Notes: generated by a model from the sequence alone, not told the origin. Counted from the first letter of the stretch, positions 26,032 through 37,858 are shown. The stretch is 64,000 bases of DNA from Halomonas sp. (GCF_017983445.1 NZ_JAGOBJ010000005.1:1-64000), one strand, 5' to 3'. Program-made: numbers and translations.

Positions 26032-28635
26032 GTGCTTGAAGCATATCGCCAACATGTCGAGGAACGCGCCGCCGAGGGCGTACCCGCCAAGCCTTTAAAC
26101 GCCGAGCAAGTTGCCGCCTTGATTGAGCTGCTGAAAACCCCACCGGCCGGTGAAGAAGAATTCATTCTTGACCTGATTACCAACCGGGTTCCGCCAGGCG
26201 TTGATGAAGCCGCTTATGTGAAAGCAGGCTTTTTAACCGCTATTGCCAAAGGCGAGGCGTCTTCCCCGCTGATTGACAAGATCCATGCGGTTAAGCTTCT
26301 GGGTACGATGCAAGGCGGTTACAACATCGTTTCCATGGTGGAGCTGCTGGACAACGAAGAGCTGGCACGTGAAGCTGGCGAGCAGCTAAAGCACACCCTG
26401 CTCATGTTTGATGCCTTCCATGATGTCGAAGAACGCGCCAAAAATGGCAACAGCGTCGCCAAAGACGTCATTCAGTCCTGGGCTGAAGCAGAGTGGTTCC
26501 TTTCCAAGCCTGCTTTGGAAGAAAAGATTACCCTGACCGTTTTCAAGGTCCCGGGTGAGACCAACACCGATGATCTGTCACCTGCGCCTGATGCCTGGTC
26601 GCGTCCGGATATCCCGCTGCACGCTAATGCCATGCTTAAAAATGAGCGTGACGGCATTGTGCCTGAAGTGCCTGGCACCATGGGTCCGCTCAAGCAGATT
26701 GAAGAAGTTAAAGCCAAAGGTTTCCCGGTCGCTTATGTCGGTGACGTGGTAGGTACCGGCTCTTCGCGCAAATCAGCCACCAACTCCGTGCTTTGGTTCT
26801 TTGGTGACGATATTCCTTACGTTCCCAACAAGCGCGCTGGCGGCTTCTGCTTTGGTAGCAAAATTGCCCCGATCTTCTTCAATACCATGGAAGATTCTGG
26901 CGCCCTTCCGGTTGAGCTGGACGTAACCAAACTGGCAATGGGTGATGTCATCGACGTCTACCCCTATGCAGGCAAAGTCTGCAAGCACGGTACCGACGAA
27001 GTAATCACAACGTTTGAGCTGAAGACCCAGTTGATTCTGGACGAAGTACGCGCCGGTGGCCGGATTCCGTTGATTATCGGCCGTGGCCTTACGGGTAAAG
27101 CCCGCGAATCTCTAGGCCTGGAAGCGTCTGACGTATTCCGTCTGCCTGACCAGCCCAAAGACACCGGCAAAGGCTTCACCCTGGCGCAGAAAATGGTCGG
27201 TAAAGCCTGTAGCCTGGAAGGCGTTCGCCCGGGCATGTACTGCGAACCTAGGATGTCCACGGTCGGCTCTCAGGACACCACGGGCCCAATGACCCGTGAC
27301 GAACTGAAAGATCTGGCCTGCCTAGGCTTCCAGGCTGACTTGGTCATGCAGTCGTTCTGTCACACTGCCGCTTATCCCAAGCCGGTTGACGTAGACACCC
27401 ACCACACCCTGCCTGACTTCATCATGAACCGCGGCGGTGTTTCGCTGCGTCCTGGCGACGGTATCATTCACAGCTGGCTGAACCGTATGCTGTTGCCTGA
27501 CACAGTGGGCACCGGTGGCGACTCGCACACCCGTTTCCCGCTGGGCATCTCGTTCCCGGCAGGTTCTGGCCTGGTTGCTTTTGCTGCGGCTACCGGGGTT
27601 ATGCCTCTGGATATGCCGGAATCGGTACTGGTTCGCTTTAAAGGCAAACGTCAGCCTGGCGTTACTTTGCGCGACCTGGTTCACGCCATTCCGCTTTACG
27701 GCATCAAGCATGGTCTGTTGACGGTCGATAAAGCCAACAAAAAGAACGCGTTCTCTGGCCGCGTACTGGAAATCGAAGGGCTTGAAGACCTGACGGTCGA
27801 GCAGGCGTTCGAACTTTCCGATGCCTCCGCCGAGCGTTCTGCTGCTGGCTGTACCATCACGTTATCGGAAGAGAGCGTAACTGAGTACCTGAAATCCAAC
27901 ATCACCCTGCTGAAGTGGATGATTGCCAACGGCTATGGCGATGAGCGTACTATCAGCCGTCGTATCGAAGGCATGGAAGCATGGCTTGCCAACCCAAGCC
28001 TGATGCGTGCCGATGCCGATGCCGAATACGCCGAAGTGATCGAAATCGATCTGTCCGAGATCAAGGAGCCAGTACTTTGCGCGCCTAACGATCCTGACGA
28101 TGCTCGTTTGCTGTCAGATGTAGCAGGCGAGAAAATTGACGAAGTGTTTATCGGCTCGTGCATGACCAATATTGGTCACTTCCGCGCAGCGGGTAAACTT
28201 CTCGAAAAGCAGCCTGCAGGTAGCCTGAAAACTCGCCTGTGGCTGGCGCCGCCGACCAAAATGGATCAGCACCAGTTAACCGAAGAGGGTTACTACGGCA
28301 TTTATGGTCGTGCAGGTGCGCGTATGGAAATGCCGGGATGTTCACTGTGTATGGGTAACCAGGCACGCGTTGCTGCAAAAAGCACCGTGGTGTCTACGTC
28401 TACACGTAACTTCCCGAACCGTTTGGGTGATGGTGCCAACGTGTACCTTGCCTCAGCAGAACTCGCCGCCGTTGCGGCGGTTGAAGGTCGCCTGCCAAGC
28501 GTTGAAGAGTATCAGCGTTACATGAGTGAATTTGACGCCATGGCAGGAGAGATCTATCGTTACATGAACTTCCACGAAATTGAGGAATATCAGAAGATTG
28601 CCTCAAACGTGATTCCGGTTGCACAAGAAGCGTAA
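26032..28635 (+). CDS. acnB: aconitate hydratase B
   Basis: A TCA-cycle aconitase of 867 residues (E. coli AcnB 865), starting [16 protein letters not shown] with the AcnB-specific N-terminal HEAT-like domain (about 1-160) and the swivel domain before the catalytic core. The 4Fe-4S cysteines are in [12 protein letters not shown] (about 710) and GCSLCMGNQ (about 770). AcnB can also bind RNA when the cluster is lost. It starts with GTG (preceded by GAGAGGG) and is a single-gene unit ended by the terminator at 28705. Confidence 0.97.
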   Translation: MLEAYRQHVEERAAEGVPAKPLNAEQVAALIELLKTPPAGEEEFILDLITNRVPPGVDEAAYVKAGFLTAIAKGEASSPLIDKIHAVKLLGTMQGGYNIVSMVELLDNEELAREAGEQLKHTLLMFDAFHDVEERAKNGNSVAKDVIQSWAEAEWFLSKPALEEKITLTVFKVPGETNTDDLSPAPDAWSRPDIPLHANAMLKNERDGIVPEVPGTMGPLKQIEEVKAKGFPVAYVGDVVGTGSSRKSATNSVLWFFGDDIPYVPNKRAGGFCFGSKIAPIFFNTMEDSGALPVELDVTKLAMGDVIDVYPYAGKVCKHGTDEVITTFELKTQLILDEVRAGGRIPLIIGRGLTGKARESLGLEASDVFRLPDQPKDTGKGFTLAQKMVGKACSLEGVRPGMYCEPRMSTVGSQDTTGPMTRDELKDLACLGFQADLVMQSFCHTAAYPKPVDVDTHHTLPDFIMNRGGVSLRPGDGIIHSWLNRMLLPDTVGTGGDSHTRFPLGISFPAGSGLVAFAAATGVMPLDMPESVLVRFKGKRQPGVTLRDLVHAIPLYGIKHGLLTVDKANKKNAFSGRVLEIEGLEDLTVEQAFELSDASAERSAAGCTITLSEESVTEYLKSNITLLKWMIANGYGDERTISRRIEGMEAWLANPSLMRADADAEYAEVIEIDLSEIKEPVLCAPNDPDDARLLSDVAGEKIDEVFIGSCMTNIGHFRAAGKLLEKQPAGSLKTRLWLAPPTKMDQHQLTEEGYYGIYGRAGARMEMPGCSLCMGNQARVAAKSTVVSTSTRNFPNRLGDGANVYLASAELAAVAAVEGRLPSVEEYQRYMSEFDAMAGEIYRYMNFHEIEEYQKIASNVIPVAQEA

Positions 28636-28704
28636 CCACTCTATCGCCGATGCTCGCAACATCGCAGAAGTGATGACGATTCATTACTTCTGAGTCGATG
28701 ACCG

Positions 28705-28742
28705 AACGCCCCACACTATGCATAGTTGTGGGGCGTTTTTTT
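28705..28742 (+). terminator. Rho-independent terminator of acnB
   Basis: AACGCCCCACA (28705-28715) pairs with TGTGGGGCGTT (28727-28737) around an 11-nt loop, followed by a run of seven T. It lies 70 nt after the acnB stop. Confidence 0.92.
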
Positions 28743-28825
28743 ATGCTAAACACTTTGCGTCGCGACTTGCGGGCGCCCACAGATACTGCCACTCTGTGGC
28801 TTCATACTAATGATTTAAAAAGACA

Positions 28826-30712
28826 ATGCAGTCACTGACCCACCTTGGCTCGGCCTTACTGAGAACACTGCGCGACCATCTGCGGCCCCTGATCGCCTAT
28901 CACTTGTTTTTTACGTTACTAGCTTCTGCCTTGTTATTACCCCTGATCGGGTGGATAACCCAGAGCCTGCTTGCCCAGCTAAAGCGCACGGTGGTAACCA
29001 ACGATGAGTTGATTAGCCTGATATTCAGCCCTTTAGGCCTTGCTGGAATGCTGGTAGGCCTAGGGTTTACGTTCTTGATTATTTACTGGCAACAGGCAGG
29101 CATGCTCCAGGTCGCGGTGCGGCCGCGAGGCAATCATTACCGACTTGCCTTTGAAGCACTCTGGATCAGCTTTCGCCGCTTGCCTGCGCTTGCTGGGTTG
29201 GTTGTTCTACAGGTAGGCACGCACCTGCTGCTATTGGCTCCTTTTATGGCGGGCCTCGCCTGGCTTTACGATGTCTGGTTAAGCGGTATTGATCCTTACT
29301 ACCTTCAACGCGTAAAGCCGCCGGTGCTTTGGTACTTTATCGCCTGTGCCCTGCCGCTTGTTTTGACCTGGATGGGGTTAGCCGCCTGGCTCTATTTACG
29401 CTGGCTGCTCGCACTTCCCCTGGTTGCCCTGGAAAACAGCCGCCCGCTACATGCCCTAAAGCGCAGCGTTTATTTGACACGGGGATGGCACCGCTCGATA
29501 GGCGTCGCCGTACTTACTCTATTACTGCTTATTATTGCGCTACCTGTTATCACAACCATTGCGTTTGATTCGCTGGTGACACCGTTGCTGTGGTGGCTAC
29601 CCGAACATAACGCGTTTTTGATTCCAGCCATGTTTACCTATTTGACCGGTTATCTGCTGTTAACGCTGGCGATAACGTTTATCGGCATCGTAGCCAACGC
29701 GCTGCTGTCGGCCTGCCTGTACCTTCAGCTGGCTCACCATGAGATGCGCCCAGCGCCCCCTCCTGAAAGCGCCAACCCTGGCCGGTTTGCCTGGGCCGTG
29801 GAGCTTAGCGTTCTGCTCTTTGCCGGCTTACAAGCCTGGTGGATTCTGAATAGCTTCGAACTACGCGACAACGTCGAGGTGATCGCTCACCGGGGTAGCT
29901 CAATGGTAGCGCCGGAAAACACCCTGGCGGCCGTTGATCAAGCCTTGGTCGACAAGGCCGATTACGTTGAGCTGGATGTACGCTTGACGGCCGATGAACA
30001 GGTCATGATTTATCATGACCGCAGCTTGGCAAGATTAACCGGTGATGATCGCGAATTTGGTGACCTGACCCGCGAGGAGCTTAGCCAATACGATATCGGC
30101 AGCTGGTTCGGAGATGCCTTTCAAAACGAACCCATAGCAAGCCTTGAAGAAGTCCTGAATCACGTACGGGGTAAAGCTGGATTAATGATCGATATGAAGT
30201 CATTGCCCGGCCAAGAGCAAACGCTAGCCAACGCGGTGATCGAACAGCTACGCCTGGAAACGGATTTTCGCTACGCGTGCTGGGCTGACAGTAACAACCC
30301 TCTAGCCGCTTATGGGCAGTGTGGCTTTCCTGATGCACTCAGAGATATGCGGGTTGCAACGGTATCGCCTACGCTGGTCACGTATATAAAAGATCAGGTT
30401 CCAGAACTGCGCGTCACGCTGCTCGCCCAACTGATTCTGCCCGGCACATTAGACCGGCGCAGCTTTAATGCATTAGGGCTTCGCCATAACCGCATTAGTG
30501 AAGAAGAAGTGCGTCTGGCAGCGCTTTATGGCTATGAGATACATGCCTGGACGGTGAATGACCGTGCCCGCATGTCGACACTGATTGATTTAGGCGTTGA
30601 CGCGATCATTACGGATCACCCAAGTTTGTTACGCGAGCTTATTGATGAGCGCCAAGCGCTAAGTGATGGGTCACTGCTACTGGTAAAACTGCGTAATTGG
30701 CTGCGCCAGTGA
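28826..30712 (+). CDS. membrane-anchored glycerophosphodiester phosphodiesterase
   Basis: A 628-residue protein in two parts. Residues 1 to about 340 hold six to eight membrane helices of the GDPD membrane domain. From about residue 350 a GDPD catalytic domain follows, with VIAHRGSSMVAPENTLAAV (catalytic HRG, PENT), VELDVRLTADEQVMIYHD (ELD, HD) and near the end HAWTVND and TDHPSLL. It should hydrolyse glycerophosphodiesters to an alcohol and glycerol-3-phosphate; the membrane part may present or transport substrate. Substrate and topology are inferred. Single-gene unit. Confidence 0.9.
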   Translation: MQSLTHLGSALLRTLRDHLRPLIAYHLFFTLLASALLLPLIGWITQSLLAQLKRTVVTNDELISLIFSPLGLAGMLVGLGFTFLIIYWQQAGMLQVAVRPRGNHYRLAFEALWISFRRLPALAGLVVLQVGTHLLLLAPFMAGLAWLYDVWLSGIDPYYLQRVKPPVLWYFIACALPLVLTWMGLAAWLYLRWLLALPLVALENSRPLHALKRSVYLTRGWHRSIGVAVLTLLLLIIALPVITTIAFDSLVTPLLWWLPEHNAFLIPAMFTYLTGYLLLTLAITFIGIVANALLSACLYLQLAHHEMRPAPPPESANPGRFAWAVELSVLLFAGLQAWWILNSFELRDNVEVIAHRGSSMVAPENTLAAVDQALVDKADYVELDVRLTADEQVMIYHDRSLARLTGDDREFGDLTREELSQYDIGSWFGDAFQNEPIASLEEVLNHVRGKAGLMIDMKSLPGQEQTLANAVIEQLRLETDFRYACWADSNNPLAAYGQCGFPDALRDMRVATVSPTLVTYIKDQVPELRVTLLAQLILPGTLDRRSFNALGLRHNRISEEEVRLAALYGYEIHAWTVNDRARMSTLIDLGVDAIITDHPSLLRELIDERQALSDGSLLLVKLRNWLRQ

Positions 30713-30751
30713 CGTGCAAGACGGGCTGAACTGCCGGTTTACTTGCACGTC
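30711..30751. terminator. bidirectional hairpin between the GDPD gene and ggt
   Basis: GACGTGCAAG (30711-30720) and CTTGCACGTC (30742-30751) form a perfect 10-bp stem with a further GC-rich inner pairing. It lies between two converging genes and begins within the GDPD stop codon. T-runs are poor on both strands, so efficiency is uncertain. Confidence 0.55.
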
Positions 30752-30769
30752 GCTGACGAGGCCAATGGG

Positions 30770-32560
30770 TTAGTCGCCCATTACGACACCTTCACGGCGT
30801 GGATCTGCCCCACCGAACAGCGTACCGTCTTCAAGGCGACGGATCGCTTGTAGCCCGCTGGTCAGTTCGCGCTCGCTTATCGTGTGGCCGTATGCTTCAA
30901 GCGCCTGCTTGGTTGCATCCGGGAAGCGCCCTTCTTCGAGATAGACATCGCCACCGGTGGTGATTGCATGGGGCAGATTAAGCGCCTCCTGGGCGTTCAT
31001 GCCCCAATCTCGCATGGCGACCAGGGTACGTGCCGTATAATGAATAATGGCAGCACCGCCTGGGGATCCCAGGCTCGCCACCAACTCGCCCGTCTCTCCG
31101 TCAAACACAAGCGTAGGACTCATGCTGGACCGTGGGCGTTTGCCCGGCTCAACGCGGTTGGCAACGGGTTCACCATCGACTTCGGGTACAAAAGAGAAGT
31201 CCGTGAGCTCATTGTTAAGCAAATAGCCACCCGGCAACCCAGTCCCGCCATCGGCCAAGATGCGTGAGCCAAACGCCTGCTCAATAGAAGTGGTCATGGC
31301 AATCGCCTTGCCATCGCCATCAATGATGCTGATATGGCTGGTACCGTACTCGGGCTGCGCTGGCTGGGAAGCCCAGCTAACGTTCAACTCGCCCGGGTTG
31401 CCCGGCTGCGCGCTGTCGCCCATGCTGGTGTCACCAATCAGCTCACTGCGTGAAGCCAGGTAATCGGGCGCCAGCATCAACGTCCAATCACCGCCAGGCG
31501 CTTCGACAAAGTCAGGGTCGGCAATATAGCGGCCTCGATCGGCAAACGCCAGCCGAGAGGCTTCGAGAAACTGATGCAGCCAGCCACTGCTTGATACGCC
31601 GTTATCCAAGGGCGCTTCCAGCAGAGGCCGCTGATCCAACATACCGAGTATCTGCATGACGGTGATATGCCCCGAGGAAGGCGGTGGGAAACCACATACT
31701 TCCCACTGCTGCCAAGGGGTACATATCGGGTCTCGCTCAACCGAATGGTAATCCTGAATATCCTCCAGCGTCATACTGCCTGGGCGAACACCATGGCTCT
31801 GCACACGGTTGACTAAATCTTCAGCTATTTCGCCCTCATAAAGCGCGGCACTTCCCTCGGAAGCAATACGGCGCAGTATCTCGGCAAGGGCGGGGTTTTT
31901 AAGCATATCGTCAACGGCTAACGGTTCACCGTCTTCGTTATAGTAAAACTGTCCGGCTAGTGGATCATTTTTTAACGCTTCGTCACTTTCAAGGCTGGTA
32001 TGCAGACGTTGACTAACCGCAAAGCCTTCTTCAGCGAGCGTAATCGCGGGTATGAAAAGCTCTTCCCAGGCGAGCTGTCCATGCTCTTTATGTGCTTGCT
32101 CGAGCATTCGCACCGTCCCCGGCACACCGACTGAAAGCCCGCTTGCCACGGCATCCATAAAAGGTAGCGGTTCGCCATCCTGCATGAACAGCTCACCGGT
32201 TACCGCCGCAGGCGCCGTTTCGCGGCCATCATAAGCCTGAACGTCAGAGCCGTCGTAATGCATTAAAAAGGCACCACCGCCAATACCGCTGGACTGAGGT
32301 TCCACAAGTGTTAATACCATTTGCACGGCAATGGCTGCGTCAACGGCATTACCACCATTGGCGAGTACCTGATAGCCCGCATCAGTGGCCAGCGGATTCG
32401 CCGCCGCAACAGCGAATGACTCAGTTGACCAACCGGGTTTCTCCTGATAGCCCGACCCGACTTCCGGTGTTAATGATGGCGCTTCATAGCTAAATCCAAA
32501 GCTATAAAGCGGCACTAGCAGCAAACCTGATAGCGTTAAACTAACCTTTACTGGGGACAT
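30770..32560 (-). CDS. ggt: gamma-glutamyltransferase
   Basis: A 596-residue precursor of the Ntn-hydrolase family that cleaves gamma-glutamyl bonds of glutathione in the periplasm. An N-terminal signal peptide (about residues 1-22) is followed by NPLATDAGYQVLANGGNAVDAA. The self-processing site that produces the small subunit is the Thr of YGTSHISIIDG. Substrate-binding GGTGLPGGYLLNNELTDFS and the RPRSSMSPTLVF segment follow. The start at 32560 is chosen because it opens the signal peptide. Lies between converging GDPD and the ppsA gene. Confidence 0.93.
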   Translation of the reverse strand: MSPVKVSLTLSGLLLVPLYSFGFSYEAPSLTPEVGSGYQEKPGWSTESFAVAAANPLATDAGYQVLANGGNAVDAAIAVQMVLTLVEPQSSGIGGGAFLMHYDGSDVQAYDGRETAPAAVTGELFMQDGEPLPFMDAVASGLSVGVPGTVRMLEQAHKEHGQLAWEELFIPAITLAEEGFAVSQRLHTSLESDEALKNDPLAGQFYYNEDGEPLAVDDMLKNPALAEILRRIASEGSAALYEGEIAEDLVNRVQSHGVRPGSMTLEDIQDYHSVERDPICTPWQQWEVCGFPPPSSGHITVMQILGMLDQRPLLEAPLDNGVSSSGWLHQFLEASRLAFADRGRYIADPDFVEAPGGDWTLMLAPDYLASRSELIGDTSMGDSAQPGNPGELNVSWASQPAQPEYGTSHISIIDGDGKAIAMTTSIEQAFGSRILADGGTGLPGGYLLNNELTDFSFVPEVDGEPVANRVEPGKRPRSSMSPTLVFDGETGELVASLGSPGGAAIIHYTARTLVAMRDWGMNAQEALNLPHAITTGGDVYLEEGRFPDATKQALEAYGHTISERELTSGLQAIRRLEDGTLFGGADPRREGVVMGD

Positions 32561-32628
32561 TACAGCATCCTCTCGCGTCTTAGGAATATCAAGGCAATAA
32601 CCCAACCAAAGCGTAGCCTATAAAACGC

Positions 32629-32656
32629 TTGTGCCCGGCACAATGGCCGGGCACAA
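32629..32656 (-). terminator. terminator hairpin downstream of ppsA
   Basis: TTGTGCCCGG (32629-32638) pairs with CCGGGCACAA (32647-32656) around an 8-nt loop, 23 nt after the ppsA stop. Downstream on the minus strand the sequence reads GCGTTTTA, a modest U-tract. Confidence 0.65.
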
Positions 32657-32679
32657 AATTACTGGCTCGCGACTCGGTG

Positions 32680-35055
32680 TTAGCTGATCGTTTCACCCGC
32701 CAGCATGAACCATGTTTCAAGCACAGCGTCAGGGTTTAAGGAAACCGAATCGATTCCCTGTTCCATCAACCATTTAGCCAGATCCGGGTGATCCGAAGGC
32801 CCCTGCCCGCAAATGCCGACATACTTGCCTTGCGCTTTACAGGCTTGAATCGCCATTGCCAGCAGCTTTTTGACCGCGGCGTTACGCTCGTCAAACAGGT
32901 GCGCCACGATACCCGAGTCACGATCCAGCCCCAGCGTCAGCTGTGTCAGGTCGTTGGAGCCAATCGAGAAGCCGTCGAAATATTCAAGGAATTCGTCGGC
33001 AAGCAGCGCATTGGCCGGGAGTTCACACATCATGATGACTTTCAGACCGCTGTCACCACCGCGCGCCAAGCCATTGGCCGCCAGCAGATCAACGACCTCT
33101 TTGGCTTCGCCGGTGGTGCGCACGAACGGCACCATGATTTCGATGTTGTCGAATCCCATCTCCTCTCGCACGTATTTCAATGCGCGACACTCAAGCTCAA
33201 AACAGGGACGGAACGAATCTGAAATGTAGCGCGAAGCACCCCGGAAGCCCAGCATCGGGTTCTCTTCCCCGGGCTCATAGAGCTTGCCACCAATCAGGTT
33301 CTCGTACTCATTAGATTTAAAATCGGACAGCCGCACGATGACACGCTGAGGATAGAACGCTGCTGCCAGCGTAGAAATACCTTCCACCAGCTTATCAACG
33401 TAAAAGGTTACCGGATCGGCATAGCCAGACGTGCGCAGGTCGATCACCTGCTGCAAGTCAGCGGGCAGCGTTGCGTAATCCAGCAGCGCCTTGGGGTGAA
33501 CGCCAATCATGCGATTGATGATGAACTCCAGGCGAGCAAGCCCTACGCCTGCATTAGGCAGGCTGGCAAACCCGAATGCGCGATCAGGGTTGCCCACGTT
33601 CATCATGATCTTGAACGGGATCTCAGGCATGGCATCAACGCTTGATACTTTGCAATCAAAATCCAGCAGCCCATCGTAAACGTGCCCCGTATCACCTTCG
33701 GCACAGGAAACGGTGACGTCAATTCCCTCTCTGAGCTGCTGCGTTGCATCACCACAGCCAACCACCGCCGGAATGCCCAGCTCACGGGCAATAATCGCCG
33801 CGTGGCAGGTACGCCCACCGCGATTGGTAACGATAGCTGAAGCCCGCTTCATGATGGGCTCCCAGTCTGGATCGGTCATATCGGTCACCAGAATGTCACC
33901 GTCAAGAACCTTATCCATATCTTCGGGGCTCATGACCACTTTGACCGTGCCGCGGCCAATGCGCTGACCGATCGCCCGGCCGGTAATCAGCGTACGCCCC
34001 TTCTCGCGCAGCTGGAAACGCTCTAACTTGCCGCCTTCCTGCTGCGACACCACCGTTTCAGGGCGCGCCTGAACGATATAAAGCTCGCCGTCGTCGCCAT
34101 CGAGCGCCCACTCGATATCCATGGGGCGCTGGTAGTGCTGCTCAATCGTGACTGCCTGACGGGCCAGATCCATTACCTGCTGATCATTAATGCAGAAACG
34201 GCCGCGCTGGTTAAGCGGCACATCAACGGTTTCAACGGACTTTCCGGCGCTGGTTTCCTGGCCGTAAATCATCTTAATTAACTTGGAACCCAGGTTACGG
34301 CGCAGAACGGCTGGGCGACCGGCCGCCAGGGTGCCCTTATGAACATAAAACTCGTCAGGGTTAACGGCCCCCTGCACAACCGTTTCACCTAGGCCCCACG
34401 AGGCGGTAACGAACACGGCGTCGCGATAGCCGGACTCGGTATCCAGAGTAAACATGACCCCTGACGCACCCGTTTCAGAGCGCACCATTTTTTGAACGCC
34501 CGCTGAGAGCGCGACGTTTTCATGGGCGTAGCCGCGGTGAACGCGGTAGGAGATTGCGCGATCATTAAACAGCGACGCGAATACTTCGTGGACAGCGCGC
34601 TTGATGTTGTCGAAACCTTCAATATTCAGAAAGGTTTCCTGCTGGCCGGCAAAGGAGGCATCAGGCAAGTCTTCAGCGGTTGCCGAACTGCGTACTGCCA
34701 CTTTCAACTGAGGATGTTGCTCCTGCAACTGCTCATAAGCCTGACGCAACACACCTTCGAAAGCGGGCGGCAACGGCGTATCGATGACCCATTGGCGAAT
34801 ATTGCCACCTGCTTCCGCCAGTGCTTTGACATCATCAACGTCCAGGCGCGAAAGCGTGCTGTTAATGCGCTCGTTAAGCCCTTCATGAGAGAGAAATTCT
34901 CGATAAGCGTGAGCCGTAGTGGCAAACCCGCCCGGTACGGTTACCCCTGCGCCTGACAAGTTGGAAATCATCTCGCCAAGCGAGGCGTTCTTACCACCCA
35001 CGCGTTCGACGTCCGCCATGCCTAGCTGATCGAACCACAGAATGTACTCTTCCAC
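32680..35055 (-). CDS. ppsA: phosphoenolpyruvate synthase
   Basis: Gluconeogenic enzyme of 791 residues making PEP from pyruvate and ATP. Domains in order: ATP-grasp region ([10 protein letters not shown] near the start), the phosphohistidine domain with [21 protein letters not shown]-type motif (catalytic His about 420), and the PEP-binding barrel with [18 protein letters not shown] and the catalytic cysteine in [12 protein letters not shown]. It starts with GTG, preceded by GAGGGGG. It is divergent from ppsR, whose product controls this enzyme by phosphorylation. Confidence 0.96.
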   Translation of the reverse strand: MEEYILWFDQLGMADVERVGGKNASLGEMISNLSGAGVTVPGGFATTAHAYREFLSHEGLNERINSTLSRLDVDDVKALAEAGGNIRQWVIDTPLPPAFEGVLRQAYEQLQEQHPQLKVAVRSSATAEDLPDASFAGQQETFLNIEGFDNIKRAVHEVFASLFNDRAISYRVHRGYAHENVALSAGVQKMVRSETGASGVMFTLDTESGYRDAVFVTASWGLGETVVQGAVNPDEFYVHKGTLAAGRPAVLRRNLGSKLIKMIYGQETSAGKSVETVDVPLNQRGRFCINDQQVMDLARQAVTIEQHYQRPMDIEWALDGDDGELYIVQARPETVVSQQEGGKLERFQLREKGRTLITGRAIGQRIGRGTVKVVMSPEDMDKVLDGDILVTDMTDPDWEPIMKRASAIVTNRGGRTCHAAIIARELGIPAVVGCGDATQQLREGIDVTVSCAEGDTGHVYDGLLDFDCKVSSVDAMPEIPFKIMMNVGNPDRAFGFASLPNAGVGLARLEFIINRMIGVHPKALLDYATLPADLQQVIDLRTSGYADPVTFYVDKLVEGISTLAAAFYPQRVIVRLSDFKSNEYENLIGGKLYEPGEENPMLGFRGASRYISDSFRPCFELECRALKYVREEMGFDNIEIMVPFVRTTGEAKEVVDLLAANGLARGGDSGLKVIMMCELPANALLADEFLEYFDGFSIGSNDLTQLTLGLDRDSGIVAHLFDERNAAVKKLLAMAIQACKAQGKYVGICGQGPSDHPDLAKWLMEQGIDSVSLNPDAVLETWFMLAGETIS

Positions 35056-35284
35056 GCAACCCCCTCGCTCTCAGACGTTGATGCAATCTTTTAGACCGCT
35101 AATCATTGACCGTGCCACCCTATCACCACACCACCTTATTCGCCATTGGTCTAATAGCGAAGAGAGTGGAGGATTTTTACAACATGACGCTTATATGGGC
35201 GATTTATGTAGTGACACCGGGCGTTGTGCTTAGCGAAGGCACGGCACACAATAGTGTACCTATTACTGATTGGCGGACGTGGTT

Positions 35285-36118
35285 ATGAAGCGGACAGCTT
35301 TTTTTATTTCTGATGGTACCGGCATTACGGCCGAGAGCCTGGGCCGAAGCCTGCTCGCACAGTTCAGCGATGTCGAGATCAACATGCTGACCAAGCCTTA
35401 TATCGATACGCTTGAGAAAGCCGAAGCGCTTGCTCGGGTTATCGAGTCCACTGCTGCTCGCGATGGGCAGCAGCCGGTGATTATCGACACCATTGTTGAT
35501 CAGCAGATACGCGATGTAATTCGTCAGGCGCCGGGCTTCAAGGTAGATATTTTTTCTACCTTTTTGAAGCCACTGGAGCAGGAGTTAGGCACCCACTCAT
35601 CGTACAGCGTGGGAAGGACCCACTCGATCGGCAGCGACGATGTGTATATGGACCGTATTCATTCGGTGCACTTCGCACTCGATAACGACGATGGCGCCCG
35701 TACCCATCAATACGACAAAGCCGACATTATTTTAGTCGGCGTATCGCGCTGCGGAAAAACGCCCACGTCGCTTTATCTTGCGCTTCAGTTTGGTATTCGC
35801 GCGGCCAACTACCCGCTTACCGAAGATGACCTTGATGAAGACGGCAGGCTCAAGCTGCCGAAGGCATTAGCCCCCCATCGACGCAAGCTTTTTGGGTTGA
35901 CTATCGATGCTCGCAGGCTATCCGCCATACGTAATGAACGTCGGCCCAATAGCCGCTATAGCTCGATGGATCAGTGTTTACAGGAAGTCGAGCAGGCAGA
36001 AGCGCTTTATCGGATTATGCATATTCCGTTCATTGATGCAACGCGCTTTTCTGTAGAAGAAATCTCGACACGGATGATTGCCGAGACGGGCTTAGCGAGG
36101 CGTTTCTCCCCTCGCTAA
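35285..36118 (+). CDS. ppsR: PEP synthase regulatory kinase/pyrophosphorylase
   Basis: A 277-residue DUF299 protein that inactivates PEP synthase by ADP-dependent phosphorylation of a threonine and reactivates it by Pi-dependent dephosphorylation. The start [18 protein letters not shown] and the P-loop [11 protein letters not shown] (about 151-161) are diagnostic. The ATG at 35285 matches the usual N-terminus; a TTG 15 nt upstream is the alternative. It is divergent from ppsA, the standard arrangement in gammaproteobacteria. Confidence 0.94.
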   Translation: MKRTAFFISDGTGITAESLGRSLLAQFSDVEINMLTKPYIDTLEKAEALARVIESTAARDGQQPVIIDTIVDQQIRDVIRQAPGFKVDIFSTFLKPLEQELGTHSSYSVGRTHSIGSDDVYMDRIHSVHFALDNDDGARTHQYDKADIILVGVSRCGKTPTSLYLALQFGIRAANYPLTEDDLDEDGRLKLPKALAPHRRKLFGLTIDARRLSAIRNERRPNSRYSSMDQCLQEVEQAEALYRIMHIPFIDATRFSVEEISTRMIAETGLARRFSPR

Positions 36119-36144
36119 GCCGACATTGAATGAAAGGGTAAAAA

Positions 36145-36723
36145 CTACATTCCTTTAGGGGCGAAGATACCCGGGGCGTTACGCCAGTAACCTTTATAAT
36201 CCATCCCGAAACCGAAGACATAGCGGTCCGCAACCTCCAGGCTGCAGTAATCAGCTTTCAGGCCCGGCACCGCTTTTCGATCATGCTGCTTATCGACCAG
36301 CACGGCCGTCGTTACGCTGGCAGCCTGGGCTTCTTTACAATAGGCAAGGATCGCGGCGAGTGTCGACCCTTCATCCAGAATGTCATCCACGATAACTACA
36401 TGACGTCCGGCCATTGGCACTTCAGGCGACACACGCCAAAAAAGCTCGCCGCCGCGCAGCTCGTTACGGTAACGCGTAGCGTGCAGGTAGTCGACTTCCA
36501 GCGGAAAGCCCAAGCGGGTCAGCAAATGGCCGGTAGTGATCAACCCACCGTTCATGACACAATAAAAAACCGGCAGTTTATCGCCTAAATCCTTGGTGAT
36601 CGCTTCCGCCATGCGATCCAGAGCGCGCTCAACCTGCTCTTGGGAAATCAAGCAGTCGGCGGTTTCCATGAGCTGGCGCATTGAGTCCAGCGACTCAAGA
36701 GCTTCTTTATCCAATTTAGACAT
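36145..36723 (-). CDS. hpt: hypoxanthine-guanine phosphoribosyltransferase
   Basis: A 192-residue purine-salvage enzyme that joins hypoxanthine or guanine to PRPP. The PRPP loop is HVVIVDDILDEGSTLAAI, and the NGGLITTG loop and the C-terminal YVFGFGMDYKGYWRN (base binding) are present. The ATG at 36723 gives the common MSKLD N-terminus. It lies 53 nt downstream of nagZ on the same strand. Converges with ppsR. Confidence 0.9.
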   Translation of the reverse strand: MSKLDKEALESLDSMRQLMETADCLISQEQVERALDRMAEAITKDLGDKLPVFYCVMNGGLITTGHLLTRLGFPLEVDYLHATRYRNELRGGELFWRVSPEVPMAGRHVVIVDDILDEGSTLAAILAYCKEAQAASVTTAVLVDKQHDRKAVPGLKADYCSLEVADRYVFGFGMDYKGYWRNAPGIFAPKGM

Positions 36724-36776
36724 TGGGTTACTCCCCAAAACGTAGCAGTGTTACGAAAAGAAAAAATCAGGCGGGA

Positions 36777-37781
36777 TTAGAGCGCTTCAAGCTTGGCATG
36801 CGCACGTCGCCAGCGCCCCAGCGACGTCAGCGCATCCAGGTCTGGGCGTGCACGACCGTAGCGCAGTTTCGCAGGTCGCTTATTGGCAACCCCTTGGCAG
36901 GCGTCTATCACATCCAGGGCGGCGGCGCGGTCGTTACACACCAGCAGCATGTCGCAACCGGCGGCGAGCGCAGCAGCGGCACGCTCACGTGGTTCACCTG
37001 CTTCGTGAGCGCCCGCCATACTTAAATCATCCGAAAAAATGCAGCCTTTAAAGCCCAGCGATTCACGCAGCATGCCTAGCCAACTGGGCGAGAAACCCGC
37101 TGGGCGCGTATCAAACGCTCGATAAATCACATGCGCGGGCATGATGCCATCAAGCTGAGGGGCAAGCTGTTCGAAGGGGATAAGGTCGCGTTGCTTAATC
37201 GTTTCCATTGAACGTTCATCGACAGGTAAGGCAACGTGGGAGTCCGCAGCTACCCCGCCGTGACCAGGAAAATGCTTACCTACCGCGGCCATGCCTGCCT
37301 GATGCAAGCCTTCCACAAAAGCCGCGCCTAGCTGGGCTACGTGCTGAGGGTCACCACTAAAGCTACGATCGCCAATCACGCTGGAAATACCGCTATCAAC
37401 ATCCAACACCGGCGCAAAACTGATATCCAGCCCGCATGCGGCCATTTCCATGCCCAGTAGCCAGCCCGCATCAATGGCGAGCAAGGTACCTTCTTCGGGG
37501 TCATGAGCATAGCGCTCGCCGATACGGGCCATGGCTGGAAGCCGGGTAAGCCCCTTTTTAATGCGTTGAACGCGGCCTCCCTCCTGATCTACCGCCAGCA
37601 GTAGATCACCACGCACGCGCCGGATATCACTGCACAGCTTGTGCACCTGGTAGGCATCTTCCACATTACGGGCAAACAGAATGACGCCACCAACGGCGGG
37701 TTCAAGCAGCAAGCGCTTTTCAGCGCTGTTCAATCGCGGCCCTTCCAGGTCGAGCATGACCGGGCCAATAGGTTGAGTCAT
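36777..37781 (-). CDS. nagZ: beta-N-acetylhexosaminidase NagZ
   Basis: A 334-residue cytoplasmic family GH3 enzyme that removes N-acetylglucosamine from anhydromuropeptides during peptidoglycan recycling. DQEGGRVQRIK, the loop KHFPGHGGVAADSH (catalytic His/Asp) and FSDDLSMAG (nucleophilic Asp) are all visible. No signal peptide. Lies downstream of an L,D-transpeptidase gene; both handle cell wall. Confidence 0.95.
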   Translation of the reverse strand: MTQPIGPVMLDLEGPRLNSAEKRLLLEPAVGGVILFARNVEDAYQVHKLCSDIRRVRGDLLLAVDQEGGRVQRIKKGLTRLPAMARIGERYAHDPEEGTLLAIDAGWLLGMEMAACGLDISFAPVLDVDSGISSVIGDRSFSGDPQHVAQLGAAFVEGLHQAGMAAVGKHFPGHGGVAADSHVALPVDERSMETIKQRDLIPFEQLAPQLDGIMPAHVIYRAFDTRPAGFSPSWLGMLRESLGFKGCIFSDDLSMAGAHEAGEPRERAAAALAAGCDMLLVCNDRAAALDVIDACQGVANKRPAKLRYGRARPDLDALTSLGRWRRAHAKLEAL

Positions 37782-37858
37782 TATCTTGGATCCAACAAAA
37801 GGGCCGGTGATTTTAGACGATCAACGCTCAGTGTCAAAAAACCTTACCCTGCGAGCCT